Positions 1-8,683 are shown, counted from the first letter of the stretch. The stretch is 64,000 bases of DNA from JARRNE01 sp963824085 (GCA_963824085.1 CAWGNT010000023.1:1-64000), one strand, 5' to 3'. The notes: generated by a model not told the origin, from the letters alone. Made by a program: numbers and translations.

Positions 1-1039
1 CCCTGCACAAGGTCGACGGCGCCTTCCCCGACGAAGCCCTGCTGACACGCATCGTCGCTGCCGCACAAACCGGTGCACTGGTCGGGATCGTGCTGAACAC
101 CGTGGACGACGCCCAGCGTCTTGCGCGGCACCTGCGGAACATTGCTGGTGAGATTCCCGTAGACCTGTTCCATGCCCGCTTCAGGCTGTGCGACCGTCAG
201 GCCATCGAGCGCGACGTTCTTGCCCGCTACGGCCGCGATGCGGAACGAGCCCGCGGACGCATCCTGGTGGCAACGCAGGTCATCGAACAAAGCTTGGACC
301 TCGATTTCGACTGGCTGGTGACGCAACTCTGCCCGGTCGATCTCTTGTTCCAGCGACTCGGCCGCCTGCATCGCCACGCACGAGCGCAACGCCCTCCGGG
401 TTGCGAAACCCGACCTGCGCCGTCCTCAGCCCACCCGGTACCGACTACGGGCTACACGCGTTGATCTACGGAGACCCACGGCTCCTGTGGCGGACGGAGC
501 AACTGCTCGCCTCGCGCCGGGAGATCGTCTTCCCCGCTGCCTATCGGGATTGGATCGAACTGGTCTACGGAGATGACGCATGGAACGAGGACGAGTGGGG
601 AGTGGAGCCGGATGAGGTCGAACAGGAACACTACACCTGGATCCAGAAGCGAAAGCTGGCCGAAGCTGAAGCAAACGCCCTCACATCCACCACGATGGAG
701 GAGTTCCGCGACGAAGACAGCCGGGCGACTTCCCTCACCCGCGACGGCGAGATGAGCCTGTCCCTGTTGCCGATGCTCGCTGACGGGGTCCCACTGGATG
801 GCACCCGCGTAGCTGACTTGGACGAGCGCGACCCGCCGGAAACCCTGCTCCTCAATTCCGTACCCGCACCCGCGAGCTGGGGTGACCGACTTCATGGCTG
901 CCGTGCGGACGACGATATCCACGATGGACGCTATCTCATCGAAATGACGCAGGAGGACGAAACCGTGTGGACCGATACGAAACATCAGCTGCGCTACTCG
1001 GTCAGCTACGGACTGGAGAAGACGGATGAACCTGCTTGA
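1..1039 (+). pseudogene. cas3: Cas3 helicase-nuclease, C-terminal part, frameshifted
   Basis: This is the 3' end of a type I-E Cas3, the ATP-dependent helicase/HD nuclease recruited by Cascade to degrade target DNA; the HD domain and most of the helicase lie outside the window. The frame entering at base 3 reads the second RecA-like domain with the conserved VATQVIEQSLDLDFDWL and FQRLGRLHRH blocks (helicase motifs V and VI). Near base 400, after RPPG, homology continues in another frame (PTCAVLSPPG, then the ALIYGD and TRDGEMSLSLLP blocks) to the stop at 1039. Losing one base in the GGTTG stretch explains this. Outside that point neither reading contains stops. The stop overlaps the start of casA by 14 bases. 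A true mutation would disable interference; a sequencing error is equally possible. Confidence 0.9.
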
Positions 1040-2527
1040 GGACCCCTGGATTCCCGTTCGCGCCAACGGCGGCACCGGCGAATTCCGCCTGCTCACCTTT
1101 CGGGAGCTTCTAGGCGAAGCTGGGTCCTGGCGCATCAGCTTGCCCAGGGACGACTTCGAGCTGGCCTGCCTGCAGCTGCTCGTCTCGATGACCCAGGTCC
1201 TGTTCCTGCCCCGGGACGACGACGAGCTTCGGAACCGCATGGAGCAACCGCTCGACGCCGCGAGCTTCGACGCCGGAATCGCCCCCGCCGCCGACTGGTT
1301 CGATCTGGACCACCCGACCCAGCCCTTTATGCAGACCCGCGGCGTCAAAGCGGCAGAAACCACGCCCATCCAGAAGCTGCTGATCGGCCTGCCGGAAGGA
1401 AACAATCACTGCTTCTTCAATCAGGTCGGCGAGGTCTCCGCCCTCTCCGGCGCCGCGGCAGCAATCGCCCTGTTCAACCAAGCCGTGAATTGCCCGAGCT
1501 TCGGGGGCGGTTTCAAAGGGAGCCTGCGCGGTGGCGCCCCCATCACCACCCTGGTCGACGGACCCGACCTGCGCCAACAGATCTGGCGCAACGTCCTAAC
1601 CGAGGCGCGCCTGCAGGAGGAGCTGCCCGATTGGCGCCCCGACCTTTCGGCCGATCGCCCGACCTGGGTCGATCCCATCAAGGAGAAAGAAACCGTCTAC
1701 TCCAACCAGATCGGCCTGATCCGCGGACTGTTCTGGCAGCCCGCCCACCTGGAGCTCATACCCAGCGACGAAGAAGCTATTTGCGATCTGCTCGGCATCC
1801 AGGCCGGCAGGGTTTACCGCGGCCTCCGCAAGGAGAAGTTCAACTACCAGATCGAGGGCACTTGGCCGCATCCGCACGGAACCTTGGGCGTCGCGGTCAA
1901 GAAGGGCAGCGGGAGTATAAGTTCGCGTCCTTTACTACCGACGCCCCCGCCTGGACACGCCTCACCGAGCTGGTGATCCGCAAGCCAGTCGACACCAAGG
2001 AGGGAAACCGGCCCGCCGGTCCGGTCACCCAAGCGAGAGCGCTGCACATCCGCCCCCTCCATCTGCTGGTCGGGGGCTATCGCAACAAGCAAGCGGCCGT
2101 GCTGGAACGTCGCCATGAGCTGATCGGCCTGGCGGCGGGGTGGGAGGACAACGAAAGTCGGCTGGATGAGCTGGTTCGGCTCGGCCTCTCTGCCAAAAAG
2201 TCCCTGCGCGGCAAACTCTATTTCGCCGTCCAGGGGAACAAGGACAAGGGATTGAAGGGAATTGCGGTGCCCATCCATGAGGTTGCGGAAAAGCTGTTCT
2301 TCGCTCGCACGGAGGCGTTGATCGTCGATACCTTCCGCAACCCCGACACCTTCGAGCAGTGGCAAGCGCGCTGCGATGCATACGTGGAAGCTCTGGCGGC
2401 CCATTGCCGCGACATCTTTCGTGAGCTCACCGATCCTTACGCCATGAAGCCCGAGCTGATCCCGATAATTGCCTGGGCACGCCGCAGCCTCGACGCAGAT
2501 CTCAAGAAACTCAAGGAGGGCAAATGA
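1026..2527 (+). pseudogene. casA: CasA/Cse1 (Cas8e), Cascade large subunit, frameshifted
   Basis: Large subunit of the type I-E Cascade complex, which recognises the PAM and positions Cas3. The start MNLLEDPWIPVR is typical of Cse1. The first frame runs to about base 1905 (VKKG); the rest (REYKFASFTTDAPAWTRL onward to KKLKEGK) continues in another frame to 2527. Restoring one G in the GGG run rejoins the two into about 500 residues, the normal Cse1 length. The gene overlaps cas3 upstream and casB downstream (ATGA overlap), so it belongs to one translationally coupled operon. This is the second one-base deletion in the interference genes, which argues either for a shared sequencing problem or for a decayed effector. 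Confidence 0.9.
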
Positions 2528-2973
2528 GCAGCCAAACCCCGGATTTCACGGAGATCCACAAACGATTCACGGCCTTGCCTCCGGGCGGAAAGGCCGAGCT
2601 GCGGCGCGCCGCAAAACTGGACGACCTGCGTCTAACCCCGGCGCTATATCGGCTCTTCCCCGGGGCACGGCCGACGGACCAACAGCTGCGCCTGGCCTTC
2701 GTCTTGCCCTGGTGCGAGCACGCGAATGCCGCTCGAAAGCTTGCCGCCCTTTGCGCGGGAAAGGTTGCAGAGGAGCGGATCATCCAGATCGCCCGCGCCC
2801 ACTCTCCAGACGACCTAATCCAATTCCGGCGGCTGGTCATGCAGCTGCGGGCCGATGTCGGCTGGGCGGATATCGCGAACACCCTTTGGTTCTGGGGACA
2901 GAGCGTGAAACGTCGCTTGGTCGAAGACTTCTACATCTCGCTGCACAAGCTCGACAAAGGAGAAAAGCAATGA
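2524..2973 (+). CDS. casB: CasB/Cse2, Cascade small subunit
   Basis: The 149-residue alpha-helical small subunit of type I-E Cascade; two copies form the belly of the complex and stabilise the displaced target strand. Family features are the YRLFPGARP block, the IAR...DLIQFRRLV helix and the C-terminal WGQSVKRRLVEDFY segment. Length matches Cse2 (about 150-180). Its ATG overlaps the casA stop, and its stop overlaps the casC start, so it is translationally coupled on both sides. The frame is intact. Confidence 0.92.
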   Translation: MSSQTPDFTEIHKRFTALPPGGKAELRRAAKLDDLRLTPALYRLFPGARPTDQQLRLAFVLPWCEHANAARKLAALCAGKVAEERIIQIARAHSPDDLIQFRRLVMQLRADVGWADIANTLWFWGQSVKRRLVEDFYISLHKLDKGEKQ

Positions 2974-4103
2974 ACGGACGGAACTTCGTCAACTTCCATG
3001 TCCTGATCTCTCACAGCCCGTCCTGCCTCAACCGGGACGACATGAACATGCAGAAGACGGCCGTCTTCGGCGGCACGACCCGCGTGCGCGTCTCCAGCCA
3101 GTCGCTGAAACGGGCGATACGCTTCAGCGATTACTATGAGGCACGGCTCGGCACACCATCCGTTCGCACCCGCGATCTCGGGCTGCTGGAGCAGCACATG
3201 ACGCGGGCGCTCGAAGGGCGCTTCGATGCCGAGCTGATCGGCAAGACCCTGGCACTTATGTCGGGAAAGGAAGGCATCGCCGAGGGCGTGGATGCAGACG
3301 CGGTCGCCCCCTGGTCCGTCGAAGAGGTCGCTCACTTCTGCGACCTGATCCAGTCCGGGGAGGACGATGCGAAGAAGCTTGAGAAACGCATCCACAATGC
3401 GGCCCAGCCGTTTCGGGAAGCCATGTCGAAGGCCGTGGATATCGCCTTGTCGGGCCGCATGGCCACCAGCGGGCTCATGACCGACCTGCCGATGGACGGC
3501 GCCCTCGCCGTCGCCCATGCCCTGACCACCCACGCGGTCGAGCCCCAGGACGTGGACTGGTTCACCGCCGTCGACGACCTGACTCAGGACGCCGGGGAGA
3601 CTGGCGCCGGCCACCTGAATACTCAGCAGTTCTCCGCCGGCGTCTTCTATCGCTACGCGAGCCTCAACCTGCACCAGCTCCAGGTCAATCTTGGCCTGCT
3701 GCCGGACATGAGGGCTGAGGAATCAGCTCAATCCCGCGCCAATGCCCTGGACATCGCCCGCCATGTCCTGCACCTCATGGCCACCGTCGTCCCGTCGGCC
3801 AAGCAGCAATCCTTTGCCGCCCACAACCTTGCGGACCTGGCCATCGTCAGCCTCGCGGATCAGCCCATCTCGCTCGCCAACGCGTTCGAGGAGCCCGTCG
3901 AGCGCGACCCCAGGAAAGGCGGCTACCTGAAGCCGTCCGTTGCGCAGCTCACCGCCTATTGGTCCCGCGTCAATCAGGCATACGGCCTTAGGGAGCAAGC
4001 GCGGGCCTTCGCGTTGATGGACGGCGTGGCACTCGGCGACCAAGCGGCCTGGACTGAGCTATCCCGGCTCGAAGACTGGCTTGCCAACGACGGAACGGAT
4101 TGA
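2970..4103 (+). CDS. casC: CasC/Cas7e, Cascade backbone subunit
   Basis: Cas7-family protein that polymerises along the crRNA to form the Cascade backbone. The chosen ATG gives MNGRNFVNFHVLISH, the usual Cas7e start, with the diagnostic RVSSQSLKRAIR block about 45 residues in; the open frame extends further upstream but that part overlaps casB and has no family similarity. The product has 377 residues, close to the E. coli protein. An AAAGGAGAAAAG ribosome-binding site lies just before the start inside casB. Twelve bases separate the stop from casD. Confidence 0.95.
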   Translation: MNGRNFVNFHVLISHSPSCLNRDDMNMQKTAVFGGTTRVRVSSQSLKRAIRFSDYYEARLGTPSVRTRDLGLLEQHMTRALEGRFDAELIGKTLALMSGKEGIAEGVDADAVAPWSVEEVAHFCDLIQSGEDDAKKLEKRIHNAAQPFREAMSKAVDIALSGRMATSGLMTDLPMDGALAVAHALTTHAVEPQDVDWFTAVDDLTQDAGETGAGHLNTQQFSAGVFYRYASLNLHQLQVNLGLLPDMRAEESAQSRANALDIARHVLHLMATVVPSAKQQSFAAHNLADLAIVSLADQPISLANAFEEPVERDPRKGGYLKPSVAQLTAYWSRVNQAYGLREQARAFALMDGVALGDQAAWTELSRLEDWLANDGTD

Positions 4104-4115
4104 GGGAGCAGCGGC

Positions 4116-4811
4116 ATGGAGCGATTCCTGATTCTGCGCCTGGACGGCCCGATGCAGGCGTGGGGCACCCACACCTTCGAGGATTACCGGCCCGCCAGTC
4201 TCTTCCCGACCCGCAGCGGACTGCTCGGCCTGCTCGGGGCCTGTCTGGGCATCGAGCGCGCCGACCAACAAGCCCTCGCCGACTTGTCACACGGCGTTTC
4301 CTTGACCGTGCGCGTCGACCAAAGTGCGCCGCGGCCGGAAAGAGACGCCGAAGACACAGCCGACCCTCGCTCAAAAGGCGCCATCAAGCTGGCGGACTTC
4401 CATACGGTGTTGAGTGCACGCAAGGTCGGCGGCAAGGTAAACAAATTCCCGATCGTCACGCACCGCGAATACCTCTTCGACGCCGCTTTCACGGTCGCCG
4501 TGGCCGAGCGCCCGGGGGCGACGGTGCATATCGACCGGCTGGCGGAGGCCCTTCGGCATCCACGCTACACACCAGTCCTCGGTCGCCGCTCTTGCCCGCT
4601 CGCCCGCCCCTTGCTGGATCAACTTTCGCCCCTGGAGGCCGACGACGCGCTCCTGGCCCTCGCCCGTGTCCCCCCAGCGGGAGGCACGATCTACGCGGAG
4701 GATGACTTGGCCTCGGACCGGTTGCTCGTCGTGCGCGACGTGCCAATCCAAGGCCGGCACCGCCAGTTCGGCACGCGCCGCGTCTACGTGCACAAGGAGG
4801 ATGCGACATGA
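4116..4811 (+). CDS. casD: CasD/Cas5e, Cascade crRNA 5'-handle subunit
   Basis: Cas5-family RAMP protein of type I-E Cascade, 231 residues, which caps the crRNA 5' handle. The N terminus LILRLDGPMQAWG and the following RPASLFPTRSGLLGLLGA block are hallmarks of Cas5e. The C-terminal region contains the Cas5-type strand VRDVPIQGRHRQFGTRRVY. A GAGGGAGCAG ribosome-binding stretch precedes the ATG, and the stop overlaps the casE start by four bases. The frame is intact. Confidence 0.94.
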   Translation: MERFLILRLDGPMQAWGTHTFEDYRPASLFPTRSGLLGLLGACLGIERADQQALADLSHGVSLTVRVDQSAPRPERDAEDTADPRSKGAIKLADFHTVLSARKVGGKVNKFPIVTHREYLFDAAFTVAVAERPGATVHIDRLAEALRHPRYTPVLGRRSCPLARPLLDQLSPLEADDALLALARVPPAGGTIYAEDDLASDRLLVVRDVPIQGRHRQFGTRRVYVHKEDAT

Positions 4812-5440
4812 ACCTCAGCCGCGCCGAGATCCCGTGGCCGGCCGCCGCGAACCGTTACGAGTATCACCGGCGGATCTGGCGCCTGTTCCCCGTCGAGGAG
4901 AGCGAGTCCCGCCGCGACGGCGCGAACGACCGCACCGGATTTCTATTCCGCGTGGAGGAGAGCCGTCCCGGACTCCCCGCGCGGGTCCTGGTGCAATCGA
5001 CAAAGCCGCCGAGCCCGGCCCACGGCGTGAACCTCATCGCTACACGTACCCTTGATCCCAGACCCACCGCTGGGCAACGCCTCGCATTCATCGTCACCGC
5101 CAACCCGATCAAGAACATAAAAGACCAGCAGGTCGCGCAAAAGCCGGGCAAACGGCGCGCCACCTGCCGTGTGCCTTTGATCCGCGAAGACGATCAACGC
5201 GCCTGGCTGGCGCGCAAGCTCGACGGCGCCGCCGAGGTCGAGGCCGTGTCGGTGCTGCCGCACCAACCCGTCTTCTTTCGACGCGGCAACCGGGGCGGAA
5301 AGCTCGTGACCATCACCTACGAAGGGGTGCTGGCGGTCCAGGACCCGCAAGCGCTGGTCCGTCACCTGGCCAACGGCATCGGCCCCGCCAAGGCATTCGG
5401 CTGCGGACTGATGATGGTACGCCGCATTGGGAGCATGTAG
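4808..5440 (+). CDS. casE: CasE/Cas6e, crRNA-processing endoribonuclease
   Basis: Metal-independent endoribonuclease that cuts the pre-crRNA at the base of the repeat hairpin and stays bound to the 3' handle. The 210-residue product begins with a short Cas6e N-terminal strand, carries YEYHRRIWRLFP (family helix with the catalytic-type His) and ends with the glycine-rich loop NGIGPAKAFGCGLMMVRRI, close to the E. coli GIGRAKGFGCGL loop. The array repeat is a G+C hairpin of the type Cas6e cuts. It is the last effector gene; transcription would then have to cross the toxin-antitoxin pair to reach cas1. Confidence 0.94.
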   Translation: MNLSRAEIPWPAAANRYEYHRRIWRLFPVEESESRRDGANDRTGFLFRVEESRPGLPARVLVQSTKPPSPAHGVNLIATRTLDPRPTAGQRLAFIVTANPIKNIKDQQVAQKPGKRRATCRVPLIREDDQRAWLARKLDGAAEVEAVSVLPHQPVFFRRGNRGGKLVTITYEGVLAVQDPQALVRHLANGIGPAKAFGCGLMMVRRIGSM

Positions 5441-5450
5441 ACTGATATAT

Positions 5451-5463
5451 CTAGACGGTCTAG
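5451..5463. promoter_or_regulatory. Palindromic operator before the antitoxin gene
   Basis: CTAGAC-G-GTCTAG is a perfect 13-bp palindrome between the cas6e stop and the antitoxin start. A TGATATAT stretch immediately upstream could serve as a -10 element. Phd/YefM antitoxins commonly autorepress through palindromes of this type, so this is the likely operator and promoter of the toxin-antitoxin pair (inference from position and symmetry). Confidence 0.6.
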
Positions 5464-5482
5464 CCAGGAAAGAGGTGTCGCT

Positions 5483-5728
5483 GTGAATTGGCAGCTCCAA
5501 GAGGCAAAAAATAAGCTCAGCCAGCTCGTTGACGAGGCTCGCAAATCCGGACCGCAGGTGATTACCGTACGCGGCAAAGAGGCAGCCGTCGTCTTGTCGA
5601 TTGAAGAGTACCGCCGGATCGCGCCCAACAAGGAGAGCCTGGCGGTGTTCTTCGCCAACTCTCCTTTGCGCGGCAGTGACTTGGAGATTGAACGGATGCC
5701 GGATTTTGGCATGCACATCGACCTGTGA
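5483..5728 (+). CDS. Phd/YefM-family antitoxin
   Basis: An 81-residue protein with the Phd/YefM DNA-binding fold: WQLQEAKNKLSQLVDEA followed by PQVITVRGKEAAVVLSIEEY. The C-terminal third (LAVFFANSPLRG to MHIDL) is the usual flexible toxin-binding tail. The GTG start is set by a GGAAAGAGG ribosome-binding site eight bases upstream. It overlaps the toxin start (GTGA), the normal TA order. It probably neutralises the PIN toxin and represses its own promoter at the palindrome just upstream. Its position inside a cas operon is unusual. Confidence 0.9.
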   Translation: MNWQLQEAKNKLSQLVDEARKSGPQVITVRGKEAAVVLSIEEYRRIAPNKESLAVFFANSPLRGSDLEIERMPDFGMHIDL

Positions 5729-6150
5729 GGTTTCTCCTCGACACCAATGTGATCTCGGAGTTCAGGAAGCTTGAGCCAAACCCCGGCGTTTACACGTGGC
5801 TCGACCAAACTGACGAGCGCCAGGTGGCCATCAGCGTCATCTCGCTCGGAGAGATTCAGAACGGCATCGCACGGTTGGCGAACGGTAAGCGGAAGGCTGC
5901 TTTGCAAGATTGGCTCGCGAGTGACCTGATCCGGCGATTCAACGGACGTATACTCCCATTGACCCTCGAGGATATGCTGCTGTGGGGGGTGATGACAGGG
6001 GAAGCCCTAACCTCGGGCGAAGCCCTGCCGACGGCGGATGCCATGATTGCCACCGTCGCACGCAACCGGGGCCTGACCATCGTCACACGAAACGAGCGCG
6101 ATTTCCGTCGCATGGGGGTCGGGCTGCTGAACCCGTTTACTGGAGGCTGA
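5725..6150 (+). CDS. vapC: VapC-like PIN-domain ribonuclease toxin
   Basis: A 141-residue PIN-domain protein, full length for VapC/FitB-type toxins, which are Mg-dependent endoribonucleases. The acidic residues of the active site are visible: Asp6 in FLLDTNVISE, Glu43 in SLGEIQNG, Asp105 in PTADAMIA, and the NERDF motif (Asp126). It starts with GTG overlapping the antitoxin stop. Its stop lies only 15 bases before cas1, so toxin and adaptation genes are probably co-transcribed. Substrate RNA cannot be predicted. Confidence 0.9.
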   Translation: MRFLLDTNVISEFRKLEPNPGVYTWLDQTDERQVAISVISLGEIQNGIARLANGKRKAALQDWLASDLIRRFNGRILPLTLEDMLLWGVMTGEALTSGEALPTADAMIATVARNRGLTIVTRNERDFRRMGVGLLNPFTGG

Positions 6151-6165
6151 GCGCGATCCCGCCCG

Positions 6166-7077
6166 ATGCTCCCGCCGCTCAAACCCATCGCTATGAAAGA
6201 GCGCATCTCGCTGATCTTTATCGAGCGGGGCGAGATAGACGTGCTGGATGGCGCGTTCGTCGTCATCGACAAGAATGGCGTGCGCACGCATATCCCAATC
6301 GGAAGCATCGCGTGCGTCATGTTGGAGCCCGGCACCCGTGTATCGCACCGCGCAGCTGCATTGGCCGCCCGCGTGGGTACGCTGTTGGTCTGGGTAGGCG
6401 AGGCCGGCGTACGGCTCTACGCATCGGGTCAGCCGGGAGGCGCGCGCTCGGACCGCCTCCTCTACCAGGCGAAGCTTGCGCTCGATGATCAAGCGAGGCT
6501 GAAGGTCGTGCGCAAGATGTACGAGCTGCGCTTCGGGGAGAAGCCTCCCGAGCGCCGCAGCGTGGAGCAGCTTCGCGGTATCGAAGGCGCACGAGTCAGA
6601 AAGCTTTACCAGCATATGGCGCAGCGCCATCACGTAAAGTGGAAGGGCCGGAAGTATGACGCGACCGAATGGGACGCGAGCGACCTGCCAAACATTTGCC
6701 TCTCATCCGCCACTGCCTGTCTCTACGGCATTACCGAGGCGGCTATCCTTGCCGCTGGATATGCCCCCGCGGTCGGTTTCATTCACACCGGAAAGCCCCA
6801 ATCGTTCGTCTACGATATAGCGGACATCGTCAAGTTCGACACCGTCGTTCCGGTTGCCTTTCGCATCGCCGCCAAGGAGCCCCGGGAACCGGAGCGGGAG
6901 GTTCGCCTGGCCTGCCGCGATTCCTTTCGGCAAACAAATCTCCTGGGGAAGCTGATCCCGATGATCGAAGACGTGCTGGCGGCTGGAGAGCTGGAGCCGC
7001 CGAAGCCGCCGGAAGAGGCCGTTGGGCCGGCGATTCCGGAGGGCGAGCGCTTGGGCGATGTTGGTCATCGTCACTGA
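6166..7077 (+). CDS. cas1: Cas1e, CRISPR integrase
   Basis: Type I-E Cas1, the metal-dependent integrase that with Cas2 inserts new spacers at the leader end. The 303-residue protein follows E. coli Cas1 closely: LIFIERGEIDVLDGAFV, RTHIPIGSIACVMLEPG, GEAGVRLYASGQPGGARSD, RGIEGARVR with catalytic Glu140, HTGKP with His207, and VYDIADIVKFD with Asp220. The C-terminal tail ending in GDVGHRH is also conserved. The chosen start gives LPPLKPIAMKERIS, matching the E. coli N terminus. It overlaps cas2 by 20 bases. No frameshift is present, unlike cas3 and casA. Confidence 0.97.
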   Translation: MLPPLKPIAMKERISLIFIERGEIDVLDGAFVVIDKNGVRTHIPIGSIACVMLEPGTRVSHRAAALAARVGTLLVWVGEAGVRLYASGQPGGARSDRLLYQAKLALDDQARLKVVRKMYELRFGEKPPERRSVEQLRGIEGARVRKLYQHMAQRHHVKWKGRKYDATEWDASDLPNICLSSATACLYGITEAAILAAGYAPAVGFIHTGKPQSFVYDIADIVKFDTVVPVAFRIAAKEPREPEREVRLACRDSFRQTNLLGKLIPMIEDVLAAGELEPPKPPEEAVGPAIPEGERLGDVGHRH

Positions 7078-7345
7078 GAACGTGCCGCCGCGGCTGCGTG
7101 GGCGCCTAGCGGTTTGGCTGCTCGAAGTCCGGGCTGGTGTTTACATCGGGAACCCGTCCAAACGCCTGCGGGACTTCATATGGGGACAGATCAAGGAAGG
7201 CGCTGAGGACGGCAATGCGGTCATGGCCTGGAGCACCAATACCGAATCGGGCTACGACTTCGAGACAATTGGCGCCAACCGCCGCGTCCCGGTCGATTTC
7301 GATGGACTACGTCTAGTAAGTTTCCTACCCGTCGAGGATGCCTAA
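7058..7345 (+). CDS. cas2: Cas2e, adaptation complex subunit
   Basis: The 95-residue ferredoxin-fold protein that dimerises between two Cas1 dimers. Starting at the internal ATG gives MLVIVTENVPPRLRGRLAVW, the standard type I-E Cas2 N terminus; the longer open frame upstream only overlaps cas1. RAGVYIGNPSKRLRDFIW and the C-terminal VDFDGLRLVSFLP strand, which in E. coli contacts Cas1, are intact. The gene ends about 105 bases before the first repeat, the usual spacing for an adjacent leader. Confidence 0.96.
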   Translation: MLVIVTENVPPRLRGRLAVWLLEVRAGVYIGNPSKRLRDFIWGQIKEGAEDGNAVMAWSTNTESGYDFETIGANRRVPVDFDGLRLVSFLPVEDA

Positions 7346-7450
7346 GACGCTCTTTAACAATGCGAATGCCTCCGGACAGCAAGAATCGCACCGTTCGGTA
7401 GAATTCTGCTCCGTTAAATTCGCTCTATAATTCCGTGTGTTATGCGAAGT
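7346..7450 (+). promoter_or_regulatory. CRISPR leader
   Basis: This A+T-richer spacer between cas2 and the first repeat contains GCTCTTTAACAA shortly after the cas2 stop, nearly the same as the start of the E. coli type I-E leader. TAAATTCGCTCTATAAT further on offers a -10-like hexamer (TATAAT) for array transcription toward the repeats. An IHF site would be expected here from E. coli, but I cannot point to a convincing one. Confidence 0.7.
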
Positions 7451-7854
7451 GTGTTCCCCGCGCCCGCGGGGATGAACCGGCTGGCATGCGACGAAGGCAG
7501 GTCTGCGTCGGCAGTGTTCCCCGCGCCCGCGGGGATGAACCGGTGACGCATCGACGGCTCGGCGCAGTCGACGCCGGTGTTCCCCGCGCCCGCGGGGATG
7601 AACCGGTCCGGTCGAGCCGCACGATGCCGATCGCAGTGCGCAGTGTTCCCCGCGCCCGCGGGGATGAACCGTCTGAGCGACTTCGCCGCGTGAACGCGCT
7701 CTGAGTGTTCCCCGCGCCCGCGGGGATGAACCTAATCGCCCGACCCTTCGGTTCGATTAGTATGGTGTTCCCCGCGCCCGCGGGGATGAACCGCCTGATC
7801 ATGACTTCAATGCCACTCTGATGATGTGTTCCTCGCTCCCGCGGGGGTCATCAC
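7451..7854 (+). CRISPR. Type I-E CRISPR array, 7 repeats and 6 spacers
   Basis: Repeats of 29 bp start at 7451, 7514, 7577, 7643, 7705, 7765 and 7826. The consensus begins GTGTTCCCCGCGCCCGCGGG and ends GATGAACCG, with the CCCCGCGCCCGCGGGG hairpin cut by Cas6e and an E. coli-like 3' end. Repeat 5 ends in CCT instead of CCG. Repeat 7 is degenerate (several changes in both halves), marking the leader-distal end. Spacer lengths are 34, 34, 37, 33, 31 and 32, more variable than the usual 32-33 of type I-E. Newest spacers should be those next to cas2. Protospacer origins cannot be judged from this window. Confidence 0.97.
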
Positions 7855-8683
7855 AGAAAGACGGTCTCCTGGTGGGGGCCGTTGAACCTGGAGCGCCACA
7901 TGCTCCAGTGCAAGGCGTTCGGGGTCCTCACTCGTCGCCGCCTCCACCTTCGGCAAGGCCGACCGGGAGCACCGACGGCATGTCCTTCTAGCACTCGGCC
8001 ACGACGTCGTCGCGGTGCTAGTCGGTCAAATCGCCCCGTTCCGCCCACTGAGCACACTGGGCTTAGTGGAGGGTCAACACGTTTGCGTCATCTTTGCCCA
8101 TTGCGCCGGCGGACCAGATCGGTTGCTGGGAAAACTGCTCGCTTCCGGCAAACGTCGAGGCGTGACAACGGCCGCAATGAGCACAAGCCAAGGAAGTCTG
8201 CACATTCTGAGGAGGACATTGAGTTGGTTACGGGCGATCTCGCGGGCAGCGGCGGCGGCATCTTACAAGGTGACTAGCGCTACTCCTCAGCTCCGACAAA
8301 GGGCCTGCTTTGTCACGGGGCTGCGCGCCGTCCTTGGCACCTGGTTTCCGCCTTTCCCCCGGATCAAGTCCGGGGCAGGCTCTGCCGGAACGACGACCCC
8401 AATTTTCCCCACCCTGTCATCCCGACGCGGAATGCCGGGATAAAGGGAAGGGATTCGGAGCGCCCATCTGAGCTTTCTCACTCATCACCTCCTCGAGTGA
8501 GGGATTCTGCTGTTCTGGTATTCCCTGACCGCCCTGGCCCTTCCCAGATGGCGACAATCGCTGTCGATCTTCTGCTGCACCACATCGCCGGAGCGGACCC
8601 ACTTGTTATCGCTCGAGGCGCTTTCCCCGCCTGTCTGCGAGCCGTTCCGGATGCTCCCACCCCAGAAGAGCAAACCGTCGACA
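7855..8683. other. Gene-poor stretch after the CRISPR array
   Basis: No convincing gene. Open frames on both strands lack recognisable domains, ribosome-binding sites or consistent extent. The part from about 7880 to 8270 reads like degraded coding sequence. The part from 8272 to 8446 is a dispersed repeat annotated separately. From 8460 to 8683 only short overlapping frames are seen. Confidence 0.5.
8272..8446 (+). repeat. Dispersed intergenic repeat type D, copy 1
   Basis: This block is repeated in inverted orientation at 49541-49712. Shared stretches include AGCGCTA followed by CTCAGCT.CGACAAAGG, GGCTGCGCGCCGTCC, ACCTGGTTTCCG, then CCCCCGGATCAAGTCCGGGG and CAGGCTCTGCCGGAACGACG. The centre contains the near-palindrome CCCCGGATCAAGTCCGGGG. 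A terminal GTCATCCCG...GCCGGGAT hairpin is also shared. It lies between genes in both places. Function unknown; it resembles a small palindromic dispersed element rather than an insertion sequence. Confidence 0.75.

Noticed and set aside
452..1405. 317-residue minus-strand open frame opposite cas3/casA
   Set aside because: It is antisense to clearly conserved Cas3 and CasA sequence and is a GC-rich shadow frame.
7435..7802. Open frames on both strands across the CRISPR array
   Set aside because: They are translations of the repeat (for example VPRARGDEP on the plus strand and FIPAGAGNT on the minus strand), a well-known artefact.
8015..8443. 142-residue open frame after the array
   Set aside because: It has no recognisable domain, and its last third is translated from dispersed repeat type D.
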